From the NCBI GenBank assembly GCA_963800725.1, contig CAWDCE010000025.1, positions 124,001 through 188,000 of the forward strand: DNA of 64,000 nucleotides, written 5' to 3'. This document shows positions 36,518 through 47,564 of this stretch, piece after piece (position 1 is the stretch's first letter; every line of letters begins with the position of its first letter). The position numbers and the translations under genes are program-made. Below the pieces are notes generated by a model that worked only from the letters and a program-made list of their open reading frames with translations, had not been told where the DNA came from and made no database searches. This DNA comes from Bog-473 sp963800725. GTDB lineage: Bacteria > Actinomycetota > Acidimicrobiia > Acidimicrobiales > RAAP-2.

Positions 36518-38446
36518 GTGAACGAATTCATCAGCTTCTTGGTGATTGGAGTCGTCACCGGATCGATCTATGCGGTCACCGCCAGCGGCTTGGTGGTCAC
36601 CTACAACTCGACGGGGATTTTCAACTTCGCGCACGGTGCGGTCGGGATGTTCTTGGCCTACCTCTATTGGCAGCTGTGGCAAGGGTGGGGATGGAACCCG
36701 CTGGTGTCCTTGGTCATTGTCCTGTTGGTCATTGCTCCGCTGTTCGCGCTGCTCATCGAACGCACGTTGATGCGACCGCTCTACGGCGCATCGCTCAACA
36801 CGATGATTGTGGTGACGCTCGGGCTGTTCCTCGTCCTCTACGGCGTCACCGGGACGATCTGGAACCAGACCACGACCCGCAACCTGCCGTCGTGGTTCAC
36901 CGCCGACCAGGTGAACATCTTCGGCGTCAACCTCACGTTCGAAGAGATCATCACGGTCGGGTGTGCGGTGGCGGTGGCGCTCGGGTTGTGGGTGCTCTTC
37001 AAATTCACCCGCATGGGCGTCTCGATGCGCGCCGTGGTCGATGATCCGGCCTTGGCCTCGATGACGGGCGCGCGCTCGGGACGGATTGCGGGCATGGCCT
37101 GGATCGTTGGGTTCATGGCCGCCGGATTGGCCGGCATCTTGTTGGCGCCAGGGACCGGGATGAGCCTCGCCGTCCTGTCCGAGTTGGTGATCTTCGGCTA
37201 CGCCGCCGCCATTGTCGGGCGCTTGCACTCGTTGCCCCTCACCTTCCTCGGCGCAATGATCCTCGGTGTCGCCGAGTCGATGGCCATTGGCTACGTGCCC
37301 GAGAACCTGCTCAACGACGTGACGGCCATCTTGCCCATGGGGCTCTTGCTCATCGCCCTCTTGTTAATTCCCCAAGCCAAACTGGCGGCTGGTCGGGTGG
37401 CTCGGCTCCGGCCGCCCAAGACGGCCAGCCTGCGGGCGACCCTGGTGGGTGCGGCCGCCCTGATCGCCGCCACGTTGCTCCTCTCGGCGCTGATCACGGG
37501 CAACAACCTCTACACGCTCGGCTTGGCGCTGACCATTGGGCTGGCCGCACTCTCCTTGGTCCTCCTCTCGGGCTACGGGGGCCAGGCGTGGCTCTGCCAG
37601 TTCACGTTCCTCGGGCTCGGAGCGTGGACCATGGCCAAGGTCGGTGGTGGCACTTCGGTGCTCGGGGTCATAGCTGCCATGGGGTTGTGCGCGCTCGGCG
37701 GCGGCATTTTGGCGTTGCCCGCCCTGCGCCTACGCGGCCTGTACATGGCGCTCGCCACCTTGGCCTTCGCCGTCTTGATGGACAGCATCTTCTTCGCCAA
37801 CCCGGCCGTGGTGGTCTCGGGATCGATCGAGGTCGGGCGCCCGGACATTTTCGGCATGCGCTTTACTACCGACCGGGCCTTCATTGTGCTGATCGCCATT
37901 GTCTATGCCGCTTGCCTCGTCGGCGTCGGCGCGCTTCGCCGCGGTCCGTTCGGGCGACGCCTGGTCGCCATGAGCGACAGCCAAGCCGCGTGTGCGACCG
38001 TCGGCATGAGCATTGTGCGCACCAAGCTCGCCGTGTTCGTCTTGGCCGGCGCCATGGCGGGGCTGGCCGGGGCCCTCTACGGCGGCATGGCCCGCGAGGT
38101 GACGGCCGCGGAGTTTGGCTTCGTCCAGAGCTTGGTGCTCTTCGTCGCTGTGGTGCTGGCCGGGGTGACGATCCTGAGCGGCTCGGTGCTGGCGGGGGTG
38201 ACGCTCGCCTTCATCCCACTCATTGGCCAGCACCTCCCCTCATTCGCCGGGTTCACCTACGTCCTCTTCGGGGCCGGCATCATCGCCGTCGGCCGCAACC
38301 CCTACGGCATCGGGCGCACCTACGCCGACATCGGCGCGTGGTGGGCGAAACGTCGCGGCAGTTCGGGCCTGAGTCCCGGCCGAATGGGCGGACCGCCGGG
38401 CGGCTCCGCCGGACCGGCGGATCAAAAGGTGCGCTCCGTTGCCTGA
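36518..38446 (+). CDS. Fused LivH-LivM permease of a branched-chain-type ABC importer
   Basis: A 642-residue membrane protein combining both permease subunits. Residues 1-290 are LivH-like (FLVIGVVTGSIYAVTASGLV, FNFAHGAVGMFLAYLYW and the EAA-like loop TGARSGRIAGMAWIVGFMAA). Residues 310-620 are LivM-like (LGLALTIGLAALSLVLLSGY, FTFLGLGAWTMAKVGG, LRLRGLYMALATLAFAVLMD and FGRRLVAMSDSQAACATVGM). Many hydrophobic segments are visible, about 8 per half. GTG 36518 starts it. The gene overlaps the ATPase gene by 8 bases. Such fusions are known in actinobacteria. Confidence 0.92.
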   Translation: MNEFISFLVIGVVTGSIYAVTASGLVVTYNSTGIFNFAHGAVGMFLAYLYWQLWQGWGWNPLVSLVIVLLVIAPLFALLIERTLMRPLYGASLNTMIVVTLGLFLVLYGVTGTIWNQTTTRNLPSWFTADQVNIFGVNLTFEEIITVGCAVAVALGLWVLFKFTRMGVSMRAVVDDPALASMTGARSGRIAGMAWIVGFMAAGLAGILLAPGTGMSLAVLSELVIFGYAAAIVGRLHSLPLTFLGAMILGVAESMAIGYVPENLLNDVTAILPMGLLLIALLLIPQAKLAAGRVARLRPPKTASLRATLVGAAALIAATLLLSALITGNNLYTLGLALTIGLAALSLVLLSGYGGQAWLCQFTFLGLGAWTMAKVGGGTSVLGVIAAMGLCALGGGILALPALRLRGLYMALATLAFAVLMDSIFFANPAVVVSGSIEVGRPDIFGMRFTTDRAFIVLIAIVYAACLVGVGALRRGPFGRRLVAMSDSQAACATVGMSIVRTKLAVFVLAGAMAGLAGALYGGMAREVTAAEFGFVQSLVLFVAVVLAGVTILSGSVLAGVTLAFIPLIGQHLPSFAGFTYVLFGAGIIAVGRNPYGIGRTYADIGAWWAKRRGSSGLSPGRMGGPPGGSAGPADQKVRSVA

Positions 38447-39963
38447 GCCCGCCACGATGGCACCGGCAGCTCTCACGGTGCGCGAGGTGTCGGTCCGCTT
38501 CGGTGGCCTCCAGGCCCTCGACGCCGTCGATCTTCGTGTCGCCGCCGGCGAGGTGCACGGCCTCATTGGACCGAACGGGGCCGGCAAGACCACCTTGTTC
38601 AACGTCATCACCGGTCTGCAGCGCCCGAACCAGGGCACCGTCACCCTGGGCCAGCGCGACGTGACGACGGCCAAGCCCCACGTGCGGGCGCGCCTCGGTC
38701 TCGGACGCACGTTCCAACGCCTCGAGCTCTTCGGGTCGCTGTCGGCCCGCGAGAACGTGCAGATGGCGGCCGAGGTGCAGCGCCACAAGCTGGCCGGTGG
38801 CCGCACCCCCGCCGAAGAGGCCGAGTTCCAACTCGAGCGTATGGGCATCGCCCACATCGCCGACGAGCCCACCGACTCCCTGCCGACCGGGCTAGCCCGA
38901 TTGGTGGAGTTGGCCCGCACGTTGGCCACCTCGCCCGACGTGCTGCTCTTGGACGAACCGAGCTCAGGCCTCAACGCTGGTGGAGACCCACGCACTCGGT
39001 CAGGTGCTCACCACCTTGGCCAAAGCGGGGATGGGGGTCTTGTTGGTCGAGCACGACATGACGCTGGTCATGGGCATCTGCGCACGCGTCGACGTCCTCG
39101 ACTATGGCCAGGTCATCTCACGCGGCGACCCCGAGACGGTGCGGGCCGATCCACTCGTCCAAGCGGCCTACCTCGGGGCCGAGACCACGACCGCTGCCGC
39201 ACCCACCTCGCCACCTTCGTCCGCCACAGGTGCCAAGACACCCGATACCCCCATTGCGCTGTCGATCCACGAGGTGCGGGCCGGCTACGGGCGCATCGAG
39301 ATCCTCCACGGCATCTCCCTCGACGTCGCCAAGGGTTCAGCCCTCGCGCTGCTCGGACCCAACGGGGCGGGCAAATCCACTCTCCTCAAAGTGATCTCGG
39401 GTCAGTTGACGCCGACCAGTGGGACGGTCGAGATCAACGGAGTCAGATTGGGCCGAGGCTCGGCCGGGCAGTTGGCCCGCAATGGGGTGTGCATGATTCC
39501 CGAAGGGCGCTCGATCTTCCCCAATCTCACGGTGACCGAGAACCTGCTCATGTACACGTTTCGACAGCCCGGGCTCAAGAGTGCGGACATCGAAGCACGC
39601 GCCTTCGAGCGCTTCGCGGTGCTCGGCCGGCGACGCAAGCAATTGGCCGGCACGCTCTCGGGTGGGGAACAACGCATGCTCTCGATGGCCCGGGCCCTGA
39701 CCACCGACCCCGAGATCCTGTTCCTCGACGAGCTGTCCATGGGCTTGGCCCCGCTCATTGTCGAAGAGCTCTACGGCGTCGTCGATCAGCTGGTGACCAC
39801 CGAAGCGCTGACGATCATCATGGTCGAGCAATTCGTCCAGACCGCGCTGTCCATTGCCGACCATGCCGTCATCATGGTCAACGGTGAACTCGTCAAGGAG
39901 GGGACACCCAACGAGATCCACGCCGATGTGGTGGGCGCCTACTTGGGGACCGAAGAACTCTAA
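38439..39963 (+). CDS. Fused LivG-LivF ATPase of the same ABC importer (one frame change)
   Basis: Two ATPase domains in one polypeptide of about 508 residues. The first (LivG-like) has Walker A GLIGPNGAGKTTLFNVITGL, GLGRTFQRLELFGSLS and Walker B VLLLDEPSSGLN. Its frame changes near 38975 and continues VETHALGQVLTTLAKAGMGV. The second (LivF-like) has Walker A LLGPNGAGKSTLLKVISG, NGVCMIPEGRSIFPNLTVTE, the signature LSGGEQRMLSMARAL and Walker B ILFLDELSMGLAPLIV. They are joined by a proline-, alanine- and threonine-rich linker (about 39185-39250) with no stop. I chose TTG 38439, preceded by AAAGGTG; ATG 38457 is the alternative. The first domain's LSGG signature is degenerate (LPTGLARLVELAR). 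Confidence 0.85.
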
Positions 39964-40313
39964 GGCGAGCCGGCACTCCTCGCGGAACAACCCGTCATCA
40001 TTGCGTTCGCTTCAGCCACGGCAGCCTCCCCCCACCAAACCCTGCCGCCGGACGAACAAGAAGCGATACCCGCGGCCGGCCAGTTCGAGGAAGTGAGGCG
40101 GACCTGGCCTGGTGGCGGTCGGACAAACGGCCTTGGCCGGTCGTCTCGTCCCGACGCTGATGGACCCGCACGCCACTTGATTGCCCCATCCTCTCAAGGA
40201 GCGTGGCCGTCTCCGAAAGGAGACCGCTCGTGCGGCGCATCGCCGTGTACGGGGACCCTCCACGAGCCACGGGTGACGACAAGATTATTGAGCCGAACTG
40301 GAAGCTCGTGGAA
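39964..40313. other. Intergenic region between convergent importer and fic genes
   Basis: About 350 bases without a convincing gene. Short minus-strand frames ending near 39998 and 40012 lack start support and family resemblance. The region contains the tetraloop hairpin at 40209-40224. A GTG at 40230 opens VRRIAVYG, but the frame runs antisense through the fic gene and is rejected as coding. Confidence 0.5.
40209..40224. terminator. Short GAAA-tetraloop hairpin
   Basis: GTCTCC-GAAA-GGAGAC forms a perfect 6-base-pair stem closed by a GNRA tetraloop, an especially stable fold. It lies between convergent genes (importer ATPase and fic), where a terminator is expected. No T-run follows, so the role is inferred from position. 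Confidence 0.4.
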
Positions 40314-41003
40314 CTATGGACTCAGCGCGCAAGCAAGCATGTTGGCAAAGAGGTTGCGCGCCGCCTGGTGATTCCCCTCGAAGTCAGGCGGCTGACCCAT
40401 GGACGCAGCTCCAGCAAGTCCGTAGGCGGCGTTATTGGGTCGTGGCTTGACCGTCACGAACATCGGGAGTCCGTAGCGAAGTGCGATGAACGCGGTCCAG
40501 AGCCGGGCCGTCCTGCTGTTGGCGTTGGCGTTGGCGTTGACGAAGGGATGTATGCGCATCCATTCGCCGTGAGCAACAGCACACAGTGCGACGACTGCAT
40601 GGAGTTGTGCGGCATCGCTGGGCGCAGAGCCGACCGGCACGAGCGCGTCGAGGTGACCCAGGGCCGCTTCGATACCACGCAAGAGTGCCTCAACCTCGCT
40701 CAAGACGTCTTGGGACCAGATCCCCACCTTGCTCGGATAGCCATCGGGCTGGATGGGACCGACTCCGACGTCATAGCCCACGAGCTCGGGGACGCCTTGA
40801 TCGCCTCGCAGGTGTCCGAGGTAGTGATCGCACGGCACCGAGCAGCCGGCATAGAGGGTGCGGTGCGAAGCGAGAACGTCGTCGAGTGTCGGTACTGCTC
40901 GGAGACGAGACTGATTCTGGAAATCATTCAGTAACGCAGCTGCGTTGGCCGCGATGGAGGCCCCCTCAGCTGGATCGTCGTCGTTCCAGGGAGGCCCCGG
41001 CAC
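40314..41003 (-). CDS. Fic family protein with expanded active-site loop (putative toxin)
   Basis: A 229-residue Fic-domain protein. Fic enzymes transfer AMP or another nucleotide part to target hydroxyls. The helical core VVALCAVAHGEWMRIHPFVN leads into the catalytic motif, normally HPFx(D/E)GNGRxxR. Here it reads HPFVNANANANSRTARLW: the histidine, the asparagines and the final arginine are kept, but about four residues are inserted by a GGCGTT hexamer repeat and the NGR glycine is serine. The first half (IQPDGYPSKVGIWS) matches Fic-associated sequence. GTG 41003 lies 3 bases after the stop of the ribbon-helix-helix gene, making a toxin-antitoxin-like pair. Activity may be altered or lost. 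Confidence 0.8.
   Translation of the reverse strand: MPGPPWNDDDPAEGASIAANAAALLNDFQNQSRLRAVPTLDDVLASHRTLYAGCSVPCDHYLGHLRGDQGVPELVGYDVGVGPIQPDGYPSKVGIWSQDVLSEVEALLRGIEAALGHLDALVPVGSAPSDAAQLHAVVALCAVAHGEWMRIHPFVNANANANSRTARLWTAFIALRYGLPMFVTVKPRPNNAAYGLAGAASMGQPPDFEGNHQAARNLFANMLACALSP
40521..40538. repeat. Hexamer tandem repeat inside the fic active-site motif
   Basis: GGCGTT occurs three times in a row (40521-40526, 40527-40532, 40533-40538), with a one-base variant GCTGTT before it. On the coding strand it spells alternating Asn-Ala codons in the catalytic loop of the Fic protein. Copy-number change would lengthen or shorten the loop by two residues without shifting the frame. Confidence 0.85.
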
Positions 41004-41006
41004 TGG

Positions 41007-41426
41007 TCAGCTTCGAGCGGCGTTGAAGGTGGCAAGTACTCCGAGCGGGTCCTGGAGCGTTACCTCGGCGTGATCCACTGACGAGTGGAGCGCCGTGGCG
41101 TGAATCGGATCCGGGAGATTCTCCCCGCTTGCGAACTCATCGATGCTTCGATCGATCAGCCCGGCCCTTTGTGGTTCGGTGAGGCGTGAAATCCTCTGTG
41201 CGGCCTCGACGAGATCGTTGGCCAGGCGTGTTCCGCGGAAGATGAGCTCATGGGCGACGGCCTCCTCGATGAGGTCCGTCTGGCTGACGTGTTCGGCCTC
41301 GGCAACCTCGCGGACGAGCTCTCGGAGGCTCTCGTCCTTGAATCTGAGAGGAAACGCCCCTCTCGCAGCTGCGTTGGTCACGGTCTCCACCGTGCGCCAC
41401 CTGAGATGTGATGTCAATTCCTTCAT
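41007..41426 (-). CDS. Ribbon-helix-helix protein, probable antitoxin/autoregulator of fic
   Basis: A 139-residue protein starting MKELTSHLRWRTVETVTNAA. The segment FPLRFKDESLRELVREVAEA followed by EHVSQTDLIEEAVAHEL has the strand-helix-helix pattern of Arc/MetJ-type DNA-binding antitoxins. The C-terminal third (ISRLTEPQRAGLIDRSIDEF) probably contacts the toxin. I do not find the (S/T)xxxE(G/N) inhibitory helix of class I Fic antitoxins, so neutralisation would have to work differently. It is immediately upstream of fic (3-base gap). TGATATCA sits 2 bases before the ATG and TGATGTCA inside codons 4-6, possible operator half-sites. Confidence 0.7.
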   Translation of the reverse strand: MKELTSHLRWRTVETVTNAAARGAFPLRFKDESLRELVREVAEAEHVSQTDLIEEAVAHELIFRGTRLANDLVEAAQRISRLTEPQRAGLIDRSIDEFASGENLPDPIHATALHSSVDHAEVTLQDPLGVLATFNAARS

Positions 41427-41435
41427 TTGATATCA
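41409..41435. promoter_or_regulatory. Candidate paired operator half-sites of the fic antitoxin
   Basis: TGATATCA (41428-41435), a perfect 8-base palindrome, and TGATGTCA (41409-41416), matching at 7 of 8 positions, lie 19 bases apart. They flank the antitoxin start codon at 41424-41426. Ribbon-helix-helix antitoxins typically bind short repeated palindromes over their own start. This is a prediction from position only. Confidence 0.4.
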
Positions 41436-41658
41436 CTCCAGGCGACTACACACCGGCAGAAGGTTTCCCGATTGACCTCAGCGGGCGCCGGTCAGTTGAG
41501 CCGCCCGGGGCGTTGGCTGAAGATGGCTTCACTCGTCAGTTCACTCAGGCCACTGCGCAAATCGCCCGTCAGGTACGGCGTGAGCCGTGTTTGAAGGTCA
41601 TGGGCAGAGTTGGCCATGCTCTCTACACATTCGCCACGTCATTACGCGTGGATTGACA

Positions 41659-44540
<2,882 letters not shown>

Positions 44541-44662
44541 GGCGCTGGGGTCCTCCTTGATTGTTCTTTAGGTTGATGCTGACCGCGGCGCCGATCCCTT
44601 GGGAACTGACGTCTCCGGCGCAAGTTGGCATCTTGCACACGGAGAGAGTGAAGTCAGCTTAA

Positions 44663-44678
44663 CCACAAGATGTAGTGG
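44663..44678. promoter_or_regulatory. Candidate NrdR box, nrdJ-proximal
   Basis: On the nrdJ strand this reads CCACTACATCTTGTGG, matching the NrdR consensus ACACTATATATAGTGT at 11 of 16 positions. Its centre is 32 bases from that of the second box, about three helical turns, the usual spacing of paired NrdR boxes. NrdR represses ribonucleotide reductase genes when dATP is abundant. Confidence 0.55.
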
Positions 44679-44694
44679 CTGACCGCTCCCCGGG

Positions 44695-44710
44695 ACGCGA
44701 GATGCTGTGT
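44695..44710. promoter_or_regulatory. Candidate NrdR box, promoter-proximal
   Basis: On the nrdJ strand this reads ACACAGCATCTCGCGT, 10 of 16 matches to the NrdR consensus, weaker than its partner. It begins just downstream of the predicted -10 hexamer, so an NrdR pair would cover the transcription start. Confidence 0.4.
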
Positions 44711-44711
44711 C

Positions 44712-44741
44712 ATTACAGCATTGTAGTTACGCTCTTGTCAA
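44712..44741 (-). promoter_or_regulatory. Predicted nrdJ promoter
   Basis: On the minus strand, a perfect -35 TTGACA (44736-44741) is followed after 18 bases by TGTAAT (44712-44717) as -10. The surrounding region is AT-rich for this genome. The leader to the nrdJ start is about 165 bases. I looked for a cobalamin riboswitch there, because the enzyme uses B12, and saw no convincing B12-box. Confidence 0.5.
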
Positions 44742-44853
44742 CACTTTATTTTGCGATCATCCCTGGTCACAGCCCGCTCGCGATGGTTAGCAAAAATGCC
44801 GGTCGAATTGGCTCGGCGGCTCCTCGGATTTGGCGTTGCTAGCGTCCCTCGAC

Positions 44854-46402
44854 GTGGGAAAACTCGTGGCCATCGACGCTGGGACGACCGGGGTACGGGC
44901 CCTGGTGGTCGACGAGGACGGGCGGGTCTGCGACGTTGCCTATCGCGAGCTGACCCAGTACTTCCCGCGTCCGGGCTGGGTCGAACACGACGCCGAGGAG
45001 ATCTGGCAAAGCGTCTTGGCCACCCTGGCCGAGGTCGGCACCCGACTGGCTGATTCGGGTGAGGCGGTCGCGGCCATTGGGATCACCAACCAACGCGAGA
45101 CCCTCGTGACCTTCGATCGCCACAGCGGCCGACCGTTGCACCGGGCCATTGTCTGGCAGGACCGCAGAACCGCCGCGCTGTGCGCCGAACTGGCCGAGCA
45201 AGGTCACCTGCCCATGGTCCGCGAGCGCACCGGACTCATGTTGGACCCCTATTTCAGCGCGACCAAGATCGCCTACCTGTTGCGCAGCGGTGATCTCGAA
45301 GCAACAGGCGCCGGACGGGAACTGTCCTTTTGCACCGTCGATGCCTGGGTGCTGTGGAACTTGACGGGGGGAACCAACGGCGGCGCCTATTCGACCGACC
45401 CCTCCAACGCCAGCCGCACCATGCTCTACGACACGGCCGCCATGGCCTGGTCCGACGAGCTCTCGCGCGCTCTTCGGTGTCGGGATCTCCACCCTCCCCG
45501 AGGTCCGCCCTTCGGCGGGGCGGGTCGGGGTCGCCAAGCTGTTCGACCTGGGCCCGGCCGGTCGCGCCCTTGATGGTGTACCAATCGCCGGCGTGCTCGG
45601 GGATCAACAAGCGGCCCTCTTCGGGCAAGCCTGCTTCACCCCGGGCATGGTCAAGGTCACCTACGGCACGGGGAGCTTCGTGCTGGCCAACGTCGGACCC
45701 GAGCGGCCCGCAGCACCCGAAGGTTTGACGGTCAGCGTCGCTTGGGATCTCGGCGACGTCATCGCCGGTGCGCCCTCGACGGCCTATGCGCTCGAAGGAT
45801 CGACCTTCGTCTCTGGGGCCGCCGTCCAGTGGTTGCGCGACGGACTTCGACTGATCGAGAAGTCTTCGGACATCGGGCCTTTGGCCGAGTCGGTCGAGGA
45901 CAGCGGCGGGGTCACTTTCGTGCCCGCCCTCACCGGTCTGGGCAGCCCGTGGTTCGACTCGGCGGCGCGCGGCACCATCACGGGTCTGACCCGTGGGGCG
46001 GGGCGGGCCCAGATCGCCCGGGCCTGCGTCGAGGCCATGGCCTTTCAGGTGCGCGACATGACCGACGCCATGTCGGCGGCCTCGGCCTGCCCGCTCCATG
46101 CCCTGCGCGCCGACGGCGGTGCGGCCAGCATGGAGTTGCTCCTCCAACTCCAGGCCGAGCAGAGCGCAATGCCCGTCTCGCGTCCCGACTCCCTCGAGTC
46201 AACCGCCCTCGGCGCAGCCACACTCGCCGGCCTGTCGGTCGGGGTGTGGAGCTCGCTCGACGAACTCGCCGGACTCTGGCACGCCACCGCCCATTACGAA
46301 CCGCGGCTGGCGCCCGAACTCAACGACGCCCTCTATGCGGTGTGGCGACGGTCCGTCGATCGCTCACGTGGCTGGGCCACCGACGCACCGCAGCCGGCCT
46401 GA
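44854..46402 (+). CDS. glpK: Glycerol kinase (FGGY family; one frame change)
   Basis: An ATP-dependent kinase that makes glycerol-3-phosphate. The N-terminal phosphate loop VAIDAGTTGVRALVVDEDG follows GTG 44854. GITNQRETLVTFDRHSGRPL and AIVWQDRRTA are the classical glycerol-kinase substrate segment near residues 75-105. LDPYFSATKIAYLL and AWVLWNLTGG follow. The frame changes near 45470, and the C-terminal half includes GVLGDQQAALFGQACFTPGM, KVTYGTGSFVLAN and ADGGAASMELLLQLQAE. Total is about 515 residues, normal. It is divergent from nrdJ. A longer TTG start at 44830 is possible. The sequence matches GlpK better than xylulose kinase, but substrate is inferred. Confidence 0.88.
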
Positions 46403-46435
46403 GCACCCCGTGGGTGGCACCTGGGCGGACGCCGA

Positions 46436-46461
46436 CGAGCCAAAAGGACGCAGTTGGCTCG
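46436..46461. terminator. Bidirectional terminator-like hairpin after glpK
   Basis: CGAGCCAA (46436-46443) and TTGGCTCG (46454-46461) form a perfect 8-base-pair stem with a 10-base loop. They lie between the convergent ends of glpK and the ACT-domain gene. No T-run is present. Confidence 0.55.
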
Positions 46462-46469
46462 CTCTGGGT

Positions 46470-46727
46470 TCAGCCCCAAGAAGGCGACGGCCCCTCGGTG
46501 ATCTCGAGCACCGTGGCCCCGTCGACCTCGTGGATCTCTGACCGCAAGAGTTCAACCAGATCCTCGCCCGCCAGTTCCACGACGAACTCGTCCACGGCAT
46601 TGCCGTCGATCCGCTCGAGGATGTGAATGGCGACGATGTCCCCGCTCACGGCCCCGATGCGACTGGCCACGAGGCCGAGGGCCCCGGGACGATCGGGCAG
46701 CGCTATGCGAATGACGTAACCGGCCAT
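46470..46727 (-). CDS. ACT-domain small protein
   Basis: An 85-residue stand-alone ACT domain: MAGYVIRIALPDRPGALGLV, then ASRIGAVSGDIVAIHILERI, which gives the beta-alpha-beta pattern with the ligand-binding DRPG turn. ACT domains bind amino acids or similar effectors and regulate enzymes. A free-standing one may act in trans or be a GcvR-like regulator. It converges on glpK and lies 51 bases upstream of plsC on the same strand. No partner enzyme is adjacent, so the regulated target is unknown. Confidence 0.85.
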   Translation of the reverse strand: MAGYVIRIALPDRPGALGLVASRIGAVSGDIVAIHILERIDGNAVDEFVVELAGEDLVELLRSEIHEVDGATVLEITEGPSPSWG

Positions 46728-46778
46728 GGGCCAAACGATAGGCGCTCTGTGTAAACGGATTGTTTCGAAGAATCTGGT

Positions 46779-47483
46779 TCAGCTCGACGCATGGGCCGCC
46801 CGCTTGGGAACGTACTCGTCGAGGTAGGGGCGTTCTGAGAGGCGGGCGATCTCATGCATGAGGTCGTCGGTGAAATCGCGGCACTGGGTGTGGTCGTGGC
46901 CTTGAAGTGGGTCCTCGGGGTTGTCGGGTCCGGGCATCTGCATGGGCTCGCCGAAGCGGATGGTGACGGTGCGGAACGGGCGCATGAACTTGGCGTCGAC
47001 CGGCTGGACCTCGACGGTGCCGAGCACACCGACAGGAATGATCGGCACACCGCATTCACGCGAGAGCCGGGTGACGCCGGTGCGGCCCTTGTGGACGTAC
47101 TCGTCGATCGTCCTCGTTCCTTCTGGGTACAGGCCTAAGAGCCTGCCCCGACCGAGCACCTCGGAGCGGGCCGTCTCCAAGGCCCGCTCACTGTCGCTGC
47201 CGCCGCCGCGTCGGATGGGGATCTGGCCGGCGGCACGGAAGAACCAGGCCGTCTTCTTCGAGTCGAAGTACTCGGCCTTGGCCAAGAAGGTCACCTTGCG
47301 GGCGACGACGAGGGGGATGAAGAAGGAGTCGCAGAACGACTGGTGGTTGGCGGCCAACACGGCCGGGCCGTGTTTCGGGATGTGCTCGCGCCCTTCGACC
47401 TTGACCCGCCACAACACGAAGAAGATCGGGGTCAAGATCCCTTTGAGCAGCCAGTACGTCACACGCCAAACGTAGCGCCGCAC
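46779..47483 (-). CDS. plsC: 1-acyl-sn-glycerol-3-phosphate acyltransferase (PlsC family)
   Basis: A 234-residue membrane-associated acyltransferase of phospholipid synthesis. The catalytic NHQSFCD (NHx4D) is near residue 50. The substrate-binding GRLLGLYPEGTRTIDEYVHK (EGTR) is near 120, and VPIIPVGVLGTVEVQP near 155. A hydrophobic segment, YWLLKGILTPIFFVLW, lies at residues 10-25. GTG 47483 was chosen, since the earlier in-frame sequence to 47672 lacks family resemblance and overlaps the divergent gene region. It sits close to glpK, which supplies glycerol-3-phosphate, so both could serve lipid synthesis, though they are on opposite strands. Confidence 0.88.
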   Translation of the reverse strand: MRRYVWRVTYWLLKGILTPIFFVLWRVKVEGREHIPKHGPAVLAANHQSFCDSFFIPLVVARKVTFLAKAEYFDSKKTAWFFRAAGQIPIRRGGGSDSERALETARSEVLGRGRLLGLYPEGTRTIDEYVHKGRTGVTRLSRECGVPIIPVGVLGTVEVQPVDAKFMRPFRTVTIRFGEPMQMPGPDNPEDPLQGHDHTQCRDFTDDLMHEIARLSERPYLDEYVPKRAAHASS

Positions 47484-47564
47484 CCAGCCACGTGCTCGTG
47501 GGCAGGACCCAACGCGGTGTGCTGAACTGCGTGGCCGGGCCGCCTGGCCCAAGGGAGGTGCACT

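Noticed and set aside
40203..40934. Plus-strand frame opening VRRIAVYG, reminiscent of nitrogenase iron protein
   Set aside because: It lacks the following GKGGIGKS phosphate loop and runs antisense to the fic gene.
41408..41656. 82-codon plus-strand frame between the antitoxin and nrdJ
   Set aside because: No ribosome site or recognisable motif, and it overlaps the antitoxin start; left as intergenic.
44541..44711. Possible cobalamin riboswitch in the nrdJ leader
   Set aside because: No convincing B12-box or matching stem set was visible; the NrdR-like boxes explain the region better.
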